Shown here: piece by piece, positions 1 through 9,307 of the stretch
How the letters are laid out: every line of letters begins with the position of its first letter
Position numbering within the stretch: the stretch's first letter is position 1
Assembly (NCBI RefSeq): GCF_017726655.1
Contig: NZ_CP072309.1
Span: 1,918,501-1,982,500 of the forward strand
Length of the DNA stretch: 64,000 nt
Direction: 5' to 3'
DNA from: Agrobacterium tumefaciens
Lineage (GTDB): Bacteria > Pseudomonadota > Alphaproteobacteria > Rhizobiales > Rhizobiaceae
The notes under the pieces: model-generated
The model's input: the letters and a program-made list of their open reading frames with translations, nothing else
The model's database searches: none
Told to the model about the DNA's origin: nothing
Translations under genes and position numbers: made by a program

Positions 1-1047
1 CTTGACGTACGCCAAGAGGATGTCGAAACCCGGCTGCACCGCATCCGCGCTGCTGTTTCACAACCTCTGCGTATCGGCAATTACGATATCAAGGTCACAT
101 GCAGCATCGGAATGGCGTTTTTCCCGGAGCATGGAAAGAACACGGCGGAGATCGTCGCGGCCGCCGATCTTGCCATGTATGAAGCCAAACATAGCGGGCG
201 TGACAAGATTGCCACCTTCACCCCCAACATGGCGGAGGATCTGAAAAAGAAGGTCAACCGCATCGAGGAACTGCGCAAAGCCGTAACGCGCGACGAGTTC
301 GTGCTGCACTTCCAGCCGCAGATCAATCTTGCGAGCGGCGTAATGAATGGTGTGGAAGCGCTGGTGCGCTGGCAGCACCCGACGGAAGGTCTGCTTGCTC
401 CCTCGGAATTCATCGGACTTGCGGAAGAAACCGGCCTGATCGTCGAACTCGGCGAAAGCATCCTGCGCAAGGCCTGTCATCAGGCGCAGGCATGGGCCGC
501 CGCCGGGCTTCCGCCCGTCAAGATGGCGGTCAATATTTCGCCGCGGCAGTTTCAGGGCGGGCTGGTGGAACAGATAAGGGCCGCGCTGAAGGAAACCGGA
601 CTCCCGGCATCGCTTCTGGAAATCGAAATCACTGAGACGCTCATCATTCAGGACGTTGACGCATCCGTGCGCATCATGCGGGCCATCAAGGACATGGGCG
701 TGAGCCTCGCGCTGGATGATTTTGGGGTCGGTTACTCCTGCCTCGGTATGCTCAAGACCTTTCCTCTCTCCTGCATGAAGATCGACCGCTCCTTCCTCGC
801 TTACCTGCCTGGTAATGCCAAGGACAGTGCCATCGTCTCGATCATGATCCAGCTTGCCAGCTCGCTGGGTATCGATGTCATCGCCGAAGGCGTGGAGACC
901 GGTGAGCAGTCCAAATTTCTGCGGGACGCCGGGTGCCCCTGTGGTCAGGGCTATTATTTCAGCCCGCCGGTGCCCGCTCAGGCGATCGCGGCCATGCTGG
1001 CGCAAAGCTCGATTTTCCCAAACGGGGCATCCGAAGCCAGCCGCTAA
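1..1047 (+). CDS. GGDEF-EAL cyclic-di-GMP signalling protein (5' truncated)
   Basis: The frame is open from base 1, so only the last 348 residues are visible and the start lies outside the window. The first ~70 residues are the C-terminal part of a GGDEF domain (SIGMAFFPEHG, then AADLAMYEAKHSGRDKI); the GGDEF motif itself would be upstream, so cyclase activity cannot be judged. A complete EAL phosphodiesterase domain follows: EAL in VEALVRW near visible residue 120, then AVNIS, EIEITET, DDFGVGYS, KIDRSFL and AEGVET, so the usual metal and catalytic residues are present. The role is turnover of cyclic di-GMP, inferred from the family. The protein ends directly after the EAL domain. Confidence 0.93.
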   Translation, partial: LDVRQEDVETRLHRIRAAVSQPLRIGNYDIKVTCSIGMAFFPEHGKNTAEIVAAADLAMYEAKHSGRDKIATFTPNMAEDLKKKVNRIEELRKAVTRDEFVLHFQPQINLASGVMNGVEALVRWQHPTEGLLAPSEFIGLAEETGLIVELGESILRKACHQAQAWAAAGLPPVKMAVNISPRQFQGGLVEQIRAALKETGLPASLLEIEITETLIIQDVDASVRIMRAIKDMGVSLALDDFGVGYSCLGMLKTFPLSCMKIDRSFLAYLPGNAKDSAIVSIMIQLASSLGIDVIAEGVETGEQSKFLRDAGCPCGQGYYFSPPVPAQAIAAMLAQSSIFPNGASEASR

Positions 1048-1481
1048 ATTGCGGCACATTGCTGACCATTTAAGAACGGACGTGCGCCCCGACCTGGGTG
1101 GCCGGCGTTTCCTGTCATCGCCTTTTCTTGTTTCCCAACTGCAACATCCCCACGGCAGCATAAGTCGCAGCTTTCGCGGCCCGGCGACACCGTGCTGCCC
1201 ACCTGCTTCGATTAAGTATATGATAAAATAAGGCATCAGCAATTTAGTATAAAAATATAGAATAAATAATTAATTACTTTACTTACAACTTTTAATTTGT
1301 TGTAATTTTACTACGACATTCTGATCAATACTTTATCGGTATTTCGATTTTGACGATTTGAATTGCGAGTCGCTGATGATTTCCGTCATTTGCTCAGTCA
1401 GCGCAGGGGAGGCGGGCGGCAGGGAAAGACCAGCCCTCAAATTTGCGCACTCGTTGAAAAATTTTTGACTGGAGATTTCAA
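1048..1481. other. Intergenic region upstream of the porin
   Basis: I see no convincing gene in these 434 bases. The first half is GC-rich; from about 1210 to 1400 it turns strongly AT-rich and contains a small inverted repeat, TACAAC (1284-1289) with GTTGTA (1299-1304). A TTGACG hexamer at 1350-1355 could be a -35 element, but no good -10 follows at normal spacing. The AT-rich block probably holds the porin promoter and upstream activating sequence. Confidence 0.5.
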
Positions 1482-2525
1482 ATGAACATCAAGAGCCTTC
1501 TCATCGGCTCCGCTGCGGCCCTCGCAGCAGTATCCGGCGCTCACGCTGCCGACGCTATCGTCGCTGCTGAGCCTGAGCCCCTGGAATACGTTCGCGTTTG
1601 CGACGCTTTCGGCGCCGGCTTCTTCTACATCCCAGGCACCGAAACCTGCCTGAAGTTCCAGGGCTACGTGCGTTTCCAGACTGACTTCGGTCGCGATAAA
1701 TCCGGCAAGTCCGACTGGGACTCCTTCACACGTGCGCAGTTCGAAGTTGACACCCGCACCGACACCGAGCTCGGTGCTCTTCGTGGCTTCATCGGCTTCC
1801 AGGGCAATGCTGACACCGGATCGGCAGCCGCTTCTGCGACCAATTCCAATGATAAGGGTTCGGCGGTTTTCGTTGACCAGGCCTTCATTGAACTCGCCGG
1901 CCTCAAGGTTGGTAAGTTCACCAGCTGGTGGGACGATGGTATTGGTGGTGAAACCGACGAACTGTCGTCGAACTCCAAGTTCAACTCCATTCGTTACACC
2001 TATGACGCAGGTTCGTTCTGGGCTGGCGTTTCGGTTGACGAGCTGGAAGGCATTTCTGTTGGCTCCTTCAACAAGAGCGACAACAATGTGGGCGTAGCTG
2101 CCGGCGTTGGTGCAAAGTTCGACAGCGTATCCTTCGCTCTTATCGGCGGTTATGACACCGATCGTGAGAATGGTGCCGTTCGCCTCATCGCAGAAGCTGG
2201 CGTTGGTCCGGGCACGCTCGCTCTGGCTGGTGTCTGGGCTTCCGGTGCAAACGCGTATTACAACGTTTCCGAATGGGCCGTTGCTGCATCCTACGCCCTC
2301 AAGGCAACCGACAAGCTGAAGATCACTCCCGGCGTTCAGTATTACGGCAGCTATGGCCTCGCTTCCTGGGATAATTTCTCGAACAACGATGCCTGGAAGG
2401 CCGGTCTGACGGTCGATTACAAGATCACCGACGGCCTCTCCACGAGGCTGGCGGCGAACTACCTCGACGTCGAAAAGAAGCCTGAGGCTTGGACCGGTTT
2501 CGTTCGTCTCGAGCGTTCGTTCTGA
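1482..2525 (+). CDS. Outer-membrane porin, alphaproteobacterial Rop/Omp2 family
   Basis: This 347-residue protein begins with a clear signal peptide (MNIKSLLIGSAAALAAVSGAHA, cut after AHA) and is an outer-membrane beta-barrel porin of the porin_2 family that dominates rhizobial and Brucella outer membranes. Family marks are the early VRVCDAFGAGFFYIPGTETC segment with its two cysteines, followed by GYVRFQTDF, alternating amphipathic strands, and a terminal phenylalanine (LERSF) typical of porins for assembly. A GGAG lies upstream of the ATG. It should form a general diffusion channel. Length is normal for the family. It is monocistronic, with its own terminator-like hairpin downstream. Confidence 0.92.
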   Translation: MNIKSLLIGSAAALAAVSGAHAADAIVAAEPEPLEYVRVCDAFGAGFFYIPGTETCLKFQGYVRFQTDFGRDKSGKSDWDSFTRAQFEVDTRTDTELGALRGFIGFQGNADTGSAAASATNSNDKGSAVFVDQAFIELAGLKVGKFTSWWDDGIGGETDELSSNSKFNSIRYTYDAGSFWAGVSVDELEGISVGSFNKSDNNVGVAAGVGAKFDSVSFALIGGYDTDRENGAVRLIAEAGVGPGTLALAGVWASGANAYYNVSEWAVAASYALKATDKLKITPGVQYYGSYGLASWDNFSNNDAWKAGLTVDYKITDGLSTRLAANYLDVEKKPEAWTGFVRLERSF

Positions 2526-2643
2526 TCCTATGAATAAAAAATATAGTTGGGTTAGGCAACTCAGATCCACCCTGTTCCCGGACAGGTGAGCCACTAGCTC
2601 CAGTCAAAGTTCCTGACATGATGTCAGGTTTGCTTCCCGGTCC

Positions 2644-2664
2644 ACTCCAGGCCGGGGAGTTTTT
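2644..2664 (+). terminator. Rho-independent terminator after the porin gene
   Basis: ACTCC (2644-2648) and GGAGT (2656-2660) pair around a 7-base loop and run into TTTTT (2660-2664). A second palindrome, CCTGACA-TGA-TGTCAGG, lies just upstream at 2612-2628. Confidence 0.6.
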
Positions 2665-2714
2665 GTCGTGAAGCTGACGGTATTACAAATGAGGATTTGC
2701 CGTAGCCTGTTGAT

Positions 2715-4232
2715 CTATGGGTTCTGATCGAGTCCATGCTCCCCCGCGCGGTACCTTGCATCTTCCGGTGGACGCGGAGGGTGCACCGGTTCGTCAAATG
2801 TGCGCAGCAGGCGGCCCCAGCCGGGATCATGCATATGTGATCTCAGCCCGGCCCGCTCCGCCAGCGCCGTGGCTTCCTGCTGGCCAAAGGCAATGGCAGC
2901 ATCGACATCTGCCGTCAGGACCCGTCCGTTTTCCATCAGCAACTTGCCGTCCACAAATACGGTATCGACATCGCTTCCGAGAACCTGATGCACCAACCGA
3001 TGAACAGGCATCCACATGGGCATGAGGTGCGGTTTGCGCATATCGATGATGACGACGTCAGCCTTCTTGCCGATTTCGAGCGAACCGATCTCGTCCTCCA
3101 TGCCGATGGCATGGGCGGCATCGATCGTGATCATCTCAAATATCTTGCCGGGCGGAAGCAGGTAGCGGTCGTGATTATGCAGGAGATGTTGCGTGAACTG
3201 TGCCAGGCGCGCCGTCTGCAACATGTCGAAATGGCGGCTCGGGGCTGCACCATCGGTGGTGATGGCGACACGAATGCCTTTCGACATCATGTCCATGATG
3301 GGGGTCGCGCGGCCCGGTGGCGCGTGGGTCACGCGGGTGCCGGTTTGCGCCAAGATGTCGATCTCGTCATGGGAGATGCCCCAGCAGTGCTGAAGGTGAA
3401 TGTCAGGCCCGAGCAGGGCATTTTCCTTGTCCTGGAACGCCATGCGGATTTGCCCGGCAAAGGCGTCAGAATGAAGCCTCACACCTGTCTTGCGCGCCAT
3501 CTCTCGTATCCGGCGGGCCTGCATCCTGTCGCCTTCGGTCAGTTTCACAGCCTGATCGGGTGTCGATGCATTTGATGGTTCGACCGAAGGCACGATGGTG
3601 AAAGGCGTGAGAAAAACGCTGATACGGCCATCGGCGCCGCCGTGCAATGCTTCGATCACCGCTTCGCTGCCCTCCATCATCTCGTCGAAGCTCACGTCGC
3701 GACGCTCTGGCGAACCGCTCTCCCACCGCGTAACCTGATGCGGCCAGGGCAGGCCCGACGGCCCAACGCAGATGATTTCGCGAAGGCCGATTTCGCTATA
3801 GGCGCGGGCATGGTTGATGGCGAAGACGGGGTCATCCGCGCGTGGCATCGAGGAGATGATGCTCGCCCCGGTCGTCACCCCGGCGCGCAACCGTTCAATG
3901 CCGGAAATCAACCCGTCCGCATACCAGTAATCGCGGGTCACGTAGTGATAATAGGTGGGGGTGATGATTTTCATCCACATTGCATTGGTGTCCGCTGCAA
4001 TGCTGCGAAGAAGCGCGTGGCCAGCATGGCCATGAGCATCGATCAGGCCGGGGATGATCAGCTTTCCCCGGCAGTCGATATTTTGTTTGTCGGTGTGCCG
4101 AGACTGGAGATCTTGCGCAGCGCCGATGTCGACAATCCTGTCGCCCTCGATGGCCAATCCGCCGTCTTCAATCATGCGTCTCTCTCTGTCGACCGTGACG
4201 ATCGTTCCGTGCAGCAGCAGAAAGCCTGTCAT
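2715..4232 (-). CDS. Amidohydrolase, methylthioadenosine/SAH deaminase and AtzA-TrzN-like
   Basis: The 505-residue product is a metal-dependent hydrolase of the amidohydrolase superfamily, closest in style to the 5-methylthioadenosine/S-adenosylhomocysteine deaminase and chlorohydrolase branch. Metal and catalytic residues are visible: HGH at 67-69, H254 in RLHSDAF, H282 in LQHCWG and D327 in TTDGAAP, plus a beta-sandwich tail ending in the usual DVVIIDMRKP region. I chose the ATG at 4232 because AGGGAGGACGAAAT precedes it; a longer frame upstream lacks a ribosome site. It is divergent from the binding-protein gene at 4397 and shares with it a double operator for the GntR regulator. Substrate unknown; a cyclic amidine or purine-like ring is an inference. 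Confidence 0.85.
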   Translation of the reverse strand: MTGFLLLHGTIVTVDRERRMIEDGGLAIEGDRIVDIGAAQDLQSRHTDKQNIDCRGKLIIPGLIDAHGHAGHALLRSIAADTNAMWMKIITPTYYHYVTRDYWYADGLISGIERLRAGVTTGASIISSMPRADDPVFAINHARAYSEIGLREIICVGPSGLPWPHQVTRWESGSPERRDVSFDEMMEGSEAVIEALHGGADGRISVFLTPFTIVPSVEPSNASTPDQAVKLTEGDRMQARRIREMARKTGVRLHSDAFAGQIRMAFQDKENALLGPDIHLQHCWGISHDEIDILAQTGTRVTHAPPGRATPIMDMMSKGIRVAITTDGAAPSRHFDMLQTARLAQFTQHLLHNHDRYLLPPGKIFEMITIDAAHAIGMEDEIGSLEIGKKADVVIIDMRKPHLMPMWMPVHRLVHQVLGSDVDTVFVDGKLLMENGRVLTADVDAAIAFGQQEATALAERAGLRSHMHDPGWGRLLRTFDEPVHPPRPPEDARYRAGEHGLDQNP

Positions 4233-4290
4233 ATTTCGTCCTCCCTGAATTTCAGCCCGTATCCAAAAACATACGATGTTGAGTACGATA

Positions 4291-4314
4291 ATTGTCAACA
4301 ATATTATTGACAAT
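4291..4314. promoter_or_regulatory. Double palindromic operator, divergent amidohydrolase/ABC promoter
   Basis: ATTGTCAACAAT (4291-4302) abuts ATTATTGACAAT (4303-4314), its reverse complement with one mismatch, in the gap between two divergent genes. The same ATTGTCAACAAT occurs at 13562-13573 next to the GntR gene, so this is the likely operator of that regulator. The site lies 59 bases upstream of one start codon and 83 bases upstream of the other. Confidence 0.65.
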
Positions 4315-4396
4315 AAGCCTGGGCGAAACAATACTCCCTCTGCCAGACCGGACCGCCTTGCGGTCTTTCAACGATTTATAAAAAAGGGGGGATCAA

Positions 4397-5962
4397 ATGT
4401 CCCGTATCAGAAGTTTCGTCCTGGCGGCCATGGCTGCCGCCGCCATTGCCGTTCCCGCCAATGCCGAGACCCTTCGCTGGGGCGGTCGCGCCGATCTTTA
4501 TTCACTAGACCCCTATTCGGTGCCGTCGACGTCCAACCTGGCTTTTCTGAACCATATTTACGAGGGCCTCGTTCGCTACGGGCCGGATTTTCAGATCGAG
4601 CCCGCACTTGCCACCGAGTGGAAGCTGATTGATGGAAAGACCTGGCGCTTCACCCTGCGCAAGGGTGTGAAGTTCCATGACGGCGCAGACTTTACCGCCG
4701 ATGACGTCGTCGCATCTTTCACACGCGCTTCGGACGCAACCTCGCCGCTGCGTGGCAATATTCCGATTTACGCTGGCGTCAAAAAGGTCGACGACTACAC
4801 GGTTGACCTCGATGTCAACGCGCCTACCTCGCTCTTTCTGAACGACATAACCAACATCTTCATTTTCAACGCCAAGTGGTTGAAAGATAACAATAGCGAG
4901 AAGCCTACCGACTTCGCGTCGAAGGTTGATGGCTACACCACCATGCACACCAATGGGACCGGCCCCTTCAAGCTGGAGAGCCGCGTTCCGGACAGCAAAA
5001 CTGTTCTCGTTGCGAATGAAGGCTGGTGGGACCAGAAGAAGCACAATCTCGACCGCATCGAATTCGTGCCTATTGCATCTGCTGCGACACGCGTTGCGGC
5101 ACTGCTGTCGGGTGAAATCGACCTGATCGATTCCGCTCCGATCCAGGATTTGCCGCGCCTGGAATCCTCGCCCAATATCTCGGTCAAGAAACGCACCGAG
5201 CTTCGCACGCTCTTCATCGGCTTCAATCGCCGCGAAAAGCTCGAGAATGGCCAGCCGAATCCCTTCAATGATCTGCGTGTCCGTCAGGCCTTCGAAGCAT
5301 CGATCGATCGAGACCTGATTAACAAAAAAGTCATGCGTGGTCTTGCAAGACCTTCTGGTTCGCTGATCGCGCCCGAAATTGCGGGCTACGCCAAGTCGCT
5401 TGATACCTTTGAACCGGCCGATCCGGCCAAGGCGCAGAAGCTGCTTGCCGATGCCGGCATGAAGAACCTCGCCTTCACCTATACCTGCATGAATGACGAG
5501 AGCGTCAATGAGGAGGATATCTGCTCGGGCGTTGCCAACATGTTGAAGCGCGGCGGTTTCCAGCCGACCATCGATATTGCGCCACGTTCAGTGCAGTCAC
5601 CCAAGCGCAATGGCGGCAAGGCTGACGTCTTCAACCTCAGCTGGGCGAACGAGCCGACGCTGGACGCCTTCTCGATGCTGTCGCAGATCCTCTCCACCCG
5701 CAAGGGTGCGATGGGCGTCTCCAATTATGGCGGCTGGTCCAACCCGGAAATTGACAAGCTTGTCGCGCAGGCGGCGCAGGAGCAGGACAATACGAAGCGC
5801 CTGGCGCTTGAAGAAGCTGCGCTGAAGATTGCCAAGGACGAGACCATGCTCGTGCCGTTGCACCAGCAGCCGATTGCCTGGGCTATGCTGGCCAAGGTCA
5901 AAAGTGTCGACTTCCGTGCCGACAACAAGCCACGCCATTGGCTGACCCAGGTCGACAAGTAA
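4397..5962 (+). CDS. ABC transporter substrate-binding protein, dipeptide/oligopeptide family (SBP_bac_5)
   Basis: A 521-residue periplasmic binding protein with a signal peptide (cut after ANA, about residue 23) and the family signature ALATEWKLIDGKTWRFTLRKGVKFHDG near residues 70-97. It should capture the substrate for the permeases at 6174 and 7161 and the ATPases at 10793 and 11773. A purine-rich AAAAGGGGGGATCAA precedes the ATG. Although the family is named for peptides, neighbouring amidohydrolases and a hydantoin-type racemase suggest the ligand may be a small cyclic nitrogen compound or a modified amino acid; this is inference from context. Confidence 0.9.
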   Translation: MSRIRSFVLAAMAAAAIAVPANAETLRWGGRADLYSLDPYSVPSTSNLAFLNHIYEGLVRYGPDFQIEPALATEWKLIDGKTWRFTLRKGVKFHDGADFTADDVVASFTRASDATSPLRGNIPIYAGVKKVDDYTVDLDVNAPTSLFLNDITNIFIFNAKWLKDNNSEKPTDFASKVDGYTTMHTNGTGPFKLESRVPDSKTVLVANEGWWDQKKHNLDRIEFVPIASAATRVAALLSGEIDLIDSAPIQDLPRLESSPNISVKKRTELRTLFIGFNRREKLENGQPNPFNDLRVRQAFEASIDRDLINKKVMRGLARPSGSLIAPEIAGYAKSLDTFEPADPAKAQKLLADAGMKNLAFTYTCMNDESVNEEDICSGVANMLKRGGFQPTIDIAPRSVQSPKRNGGKADVFNLSWANEPTLDAFSMLSQILSTRKGAMGVSNYGGWSNPEIDKLVAQAAQEQDNTKRLALEEAALKIAKDETMLVPLHQQPIAWAMLAKVKSVDFRADNKPRHWLTQVDK

Positions 5963-5973
5963 GACGCGTTGTT

Positions 5974-6001
5974 GAGGCGCCGGCCACAGGCCGAGCGCCT
6001 C
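5974..6001 (+). promoter_or_regulatory. Intercistronic hairpin between binding-protein and permease genes
   Basis: GAGGCGCCGGCC (5974-5985) pairs with GGCCG and GCGCCTC (5989-5993 and 5995-6001) around an ACA loop, with one bulged A. No T-run follows, so it is more likely to protect the upstream mRNA or give partial termination than to be a full terminator. Confidence 0.6.
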
Positions 6002-6050
6002 AGTTGCTTAGCGGTTAACCGGTCCGGGATCAGGGTGAATCCGCGTCGAA

Positions 6051-6062
6051 ATTGTCGACAAA
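6051..6062. promoter_or_regulatory. Possible third GntR operator upstream of the permease gene
   Basis: ATTGTCGACAAA contains the perfect palindrome TTGTCGACAA and matches 10 of 12 positions of the ATTGTCAACAAT operator. It lies about 110 bases before the permease start and could mark an internal promoter. Confidence 0.4.
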
Positions 6063-6173
6063 GTTGTATGTTGTTGCGGCTAAGTTAGGCCGTGAAATCT
6101 TTGGCCCATCTCTGGAAGAGAGTGATCGAACCTGAAAGCCCGCGTGGCTCAGGCTCGCGTCCGAGAGGTAACA

Positions 6174-7142
6174 ATGCTGGTTTTCATCATCAAGCGTTTG
6201 GGAAATGCCGTGCTCGTCATGCTTTCCGTCGCGCTTTTCGCCTTTCTCATTTTTCGGCTGGCGGGCGATCCCGTCGAACTGATGGTCGGCGAACAGACCT
6301 CGCAGGAAGATCGTGCCGCGCTACGTGAACGGCTGGGCCTCAATGACAGCCTGCCGACCCAATATCTGCGATTTGTGAAAGATGCAGCGGAGGGTAATTT
6401 CGGTGTTTCCTACCGCAATGGGCAGCAGGTTCTACCGTTGATCGCCGAAAGGTTTCCCGCAACGCTTGAGCTGGTGCTGGTTGCCACCATCATATCGCTG
6501 GTCGTCGGTCTGCCTCTCGGCGTTCTGACGGCGATCCGGCGCGGAAAATGGTATACGGAGGGCCTGCAATTCCTGTCGATTGTCGGCGTTTCGCTGCCGA
6601 GCTTCGTTGTCGGCATCCTACTCATTCTGGTCTTTTCCGTTTCCCTCGGCTGGGCACCGGCCTTCGGTCGCGGCGATGTCGTTCAGCTCGGCTGGTGGTC
6701 GACGGGGCTATTGACGTCATCCGGACGCGCGGCCCTCATTCTTCCGGCCATTGCACTTTCGCTGTACCAGATAACCCTCGTCATGCGTCTGGTGCGAGCG
6801 GAAATGCTTGAAGTTCTGCGGTCCGATTTCGTGAAATTTGCACGGGCCCGCGGTATCCCACGCTGGCGGATCTATTTCCGTCATGCGCTGCGCAACTGTC
6901 TGATGCCGGTGGTGACATTGACGACGATGAATGTCGGTTCGCTCATCGCCTTCGCGCTCATTACGGAAACGGTGTTTCAGTGGCCGGGCATGGGCATGCT
7001 GTTCATCCAGGCGGTCACCTTCCTCGATATCCCCGTCATGGCGGCCTATCTCTGCATCATCTCCTTCATCTTCGTTGTCCTCAACACGTTCGTCGATATC
7101 GCCTATGCGGTCATCGATCCGCGTCTGCGCGCCGCGCGCTAA
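6174..7142 (+). CDS. ABC transporter permease, DppB/OppB family
   Basis: The 322-residue inner-membrane protein has the typical DppB layout: an N-terminal membrane helix (FIIKRLGNAVLVMLSVALFAFLIFRL), a periplasmic stretch with GDPVELM and LGLNDSLPTQYLRFV, then five further helices and the ATPase-contacting EAA loop around FVKFARARGIPRWRIYFRHALRN. The ATG at 6174 is preceded by GAGAGGTAACA; an in-frame GTG 30 bases earlier lacks a good ribosome site. It pairs with the permease at 7161. Confidence 0.9.
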   Translation: MLVFIIKRLGNAVLVMLSVALFAFLIFRLAGDPVELMVGEQTSQEDRAALRERLGLNDSLPTQYLRFVKDAAEGNFGVSYRNGQQVLPLIAERFPATLELVLVATIISLVVGLPLGVLTAIRRGKWYTEGLQFLSIVGVSLPSFVVGILLILVFSVSLGWAPAFGRGDVVQLGWWSTGLLTSSGRAALILPAIALSLYQITLVMRLVRAEMLEVLRSDFVKFARARGIPRWRIYFRHALRNCLMPVVTLTTMNVGSLIAFALITETVFQWPGMGMLFIQAVTFLDIPVMAAYLCIISFIFVVLNTFVDIAYAVIDPRLRAAR

Positions 7143-7160
7143 CCGAAGGGAGCCGGTTTC

Positions 7161-8108
7161 ATGACAGACCTTTCGCAAACGGAAAAACCTGCCCGCCGGT
7201 CGCTTTTTAGTCGCATGCGTGACAGCGATCTCTACTGGTCCTTCAGCCGCAGCAAATCGGCAAAGATCAGCGCGCTCATCCTGACAATCCTCATCCTCGC
7301 CGCTGTCTTCGCGCCGTGGATTGCACCCCAGAATCCCTATGATGGCGCATCGCTGGACATGTGGCAGGCCGAGCTGCCGCCGATCTGGCAGGAGGGCGGC
7401 GAATGGCCGTTTCTGCTTGGAACGGATACGCAGGGACGCGACATGCTCTCGGCCATTCTTTACGGCACACGCATCTCCATCGTCATCGGCGTTGCCTCCG
7501 TGCTGCTTTCGCTCGTCATCGGCATGACGGCAGGTCTGGTGGCGGGGTACTTCGGTGGTTTTGCCGATGGCCTGCTGATGCGCATCGGTGACATCACGCT
7601 CTCCATCCCGACCATTCTCGTCGCCATCCTCGTGTCAACAGTCGTGCGGCAAATGCTGCCCGACAATCTGCGTGAGGTCGGTGCATCCGCCGTGCTCATT
7701 CTCGCCATCGCCCTTTCCGCATGGGTGCAATATGCCCGTACGGTGCGCGCCCAGGCCAGCGTCGAAACTGGCAAGGATTATGTTCAGGCGGCAAAGCTGA
7801 TCGGGGTCCCCGCCCGCCGCATCATGGCGGCGCATATCCTGCCCAATACGCTGACACCGATCATGGTCGCGGCAACGCTCAATTTCGGCATGGCGATCCT
7901 TACCGAAGCAACCCTGTCCTTTCTCGGCATCGGCATGCCGCCCAGCCAGCCGTCGCTCGGCACATTGATCCGCATCGGCAACCAGTTCCTGTTTTCCGGC
8001 TCCTGGTGGATCGTGCTGTTCCCTGTCTTCCAGCTCTGCCTGCTCGTCGTCACCGTCAACCTTCTGGGTGACTGGCTGCGCGATGCGCTCAATCCAAAAC
8101 TGAGGTGA
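7161..8108 (+). CDS. ABC transporter permease, DppC/OppC family
   Basis: A 315-residue second permease subunit. It carries the N-terminal OppC-type segment with one helix (SALILTILILAAVFAPWIAP), the LGTDTQGRDMLSAILYGTR motif that opens the transmembrane domain near residues 86-105, and the EAA loop DYVQAAKLIGVPARRIMAAHILPN near 203-226. It ends in the family-typical LLGDWLRDALNPKLR. AGGGAG precedes the ATG and the stop nearly touches the next gene, so it is co-transcribed and translationally coupled with the deaminase-like gene. Confidence 0.9.
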   Translation: MTDLSQTEKPARRSLFSRMRDSDLYWSFSRSKSAKISALILTILILAAVFAPWIAPQNPYDGASLDMWQAELPPIWQEGGEWPFLLGTDTQGRDMLSAILYGTRISIVIGVASVLLSLVIGMTAGLVAGYFGGFADGLLMRIGDITLSIPTILVAILVSTVVRQMLPDNLREVGASAVLILAIALSAWVQYARTVRAQASVETGKDYVQAAKLIGVPARRIMAAHILPNTLTPIMVAATLNFGMAILTEATLSFLGIGMPPSQPSLGTLIRIGNQFLFSGSWWIVLFPVFQLCLLVVTVNLLGDWLRDALNPKLR

Positions 8109-8113
8109 GTTCC

Positions 8114-9307
8114 ATGCACGATCTTCTTCTTCGCAACGTACGGCCCATGGCGGGAGAAGCCTGCGATATCATGATCAGGAACGGCAAGATTACCGGCTTC
8201 GGAAAGTTCGACGCCGAACCCGGCATGCCGATTGAGGATGGCAAGGGAGCAATTGCCGTCCCCGGTCTTATCGATGCCCATACGCATCTGGACAAGACGA
8301 CGTGGGGCATGCCCTGGCACGTCAACAATCGTGCTGCGATCCTGCGCGAGCGGATCGATTTCGAGCGGGAAAACCGCGTTCAGATCGGCATCGATCCGCA
8401 TCGCCAATCCATGCGCCATGCCATCGGGCTTGCGGCCAATGGCGGCACCCATATTCGCAGCCACGTCGATATCGACCCGACCCATGGGCTGAAGCTGGTC
8501 GAAGGCATCTGGGAAACACGGGAAAAGCTTGATGGCATCATCGATATCGAGGTCGTCGCCTTCCCGCAATCGGGCGTCATGGTCATGCCCGGCACGGTGG
8601 AGCTTCTCGATGAAGCCTTAAAGCAGGGCTGCGAGGTGCTTGGCGGCATCGATCCCTGTGGCATTGACCGCGATCCCAAGGGTCAGCTGGACATTCTTTT
8701 TCAGCTCGCGACAAAACACGGCGTGCCGATCGATATTCATCTGCACGAAGCCGCCGACCTCGGCGCCTTCACCATGGAGCTCATCTTCGAGCGCATCCGG
8801 GCAAACGGCATGCAGGGCAATGTTGCCATCAGCCACGCCTTCGCGCTCGGCATGAATGACTATCTTCGCGTCGGTAGGCTGATCGACGAGATTGCGCGGC
8901 TTGATGTCGCCATCCTGACGACGGGTGCGCCATCGGCAAGCGTGCCATCGATCATGCGCCTCAAGGAAGCGGGTGTGCGCGTTGGCGGTGGCTGTGATGG
9001 TATCCGCGATACATGGGGTCCGTGGGGACAGCCGGATATGCTGGATCGCGCCAAGATCATCGGCATGAAGAACGGCCTGCGTTCGGATATCGAACTTGCT
9101 CATGTGCTCCATGTCGTTTCCAAGGGCGGCGCCGATGTCATGGGCGTTGAAGATTACGGCCTGGAAATCGGCTGCGCTGCCGACTTTACCCTCTTGACCG
9201 GTGAAACGCTGGCGCAAGCCGTTGTCGATATCGCCCCCCGGCCACTGGTCGTCAAAGGCGGCCGCGTTACGGCGAGAGATGGCAAAGCCATTGTGGAGGC
9301 GCCGTGA
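8114..9307 (+). CDS. Cytosine deaminase-like amidohydrolase (CodA/AtzC branch)
   Basis: A 397-residue metal hydrolase. Residues that align with E. coli cytosine deaminase from memory are all visible: HTH at 56-58, Q152 in FPQSG, H209 and E212 in HLHE, H241 in SHAF, and D295 in GCDGIRDTW. This branch includes cytosine deaminase and N-isopropylammelide amidohydrolase, which act on pyrimidine or triazine rings. I chose the ATG at 8114, preceded by GAGGTGAGTTCC, over a GTG at 8105 that overlaps the previous stop. It is cytoplasmic, so it would act on the imported substrate. The true substrate is unknown. Confidence 0.85.
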   Translation: MHDLLLRNVRPMAGEACDIMIRNGKITGFGKFDAEPGMPIEDGKGAIAVPGLIDAHTHLDKTTWGMPWHVNNRAAILRERIDFERENRVQIGIDPHRQSMRHAIGLAANGGTHIRSHVDIDPTHGLKLVEGIWETREKLDGIIDIEVVAFPQSGVMVMPGTVELLDEALKQGCEVLGGIDPCGIDRDPKGQLDILFQLATKHGVPIDIHLHEAADLGAFTMELIFERIRANGMQGNVAISHAFALGMNDYLRVGRLIDEIARLDVAILTTGAPSASVPSIMRLKEAGVRVGGGCDGIRDTWGPWGQPDMLDRAKIIGMKNGLRSDIELAHVLHVVSKGGADVMGVEDYGLEIGCAADFTLLTGETLAQAVVDIAPRPLVVKGGRVTARDGKAIVEAP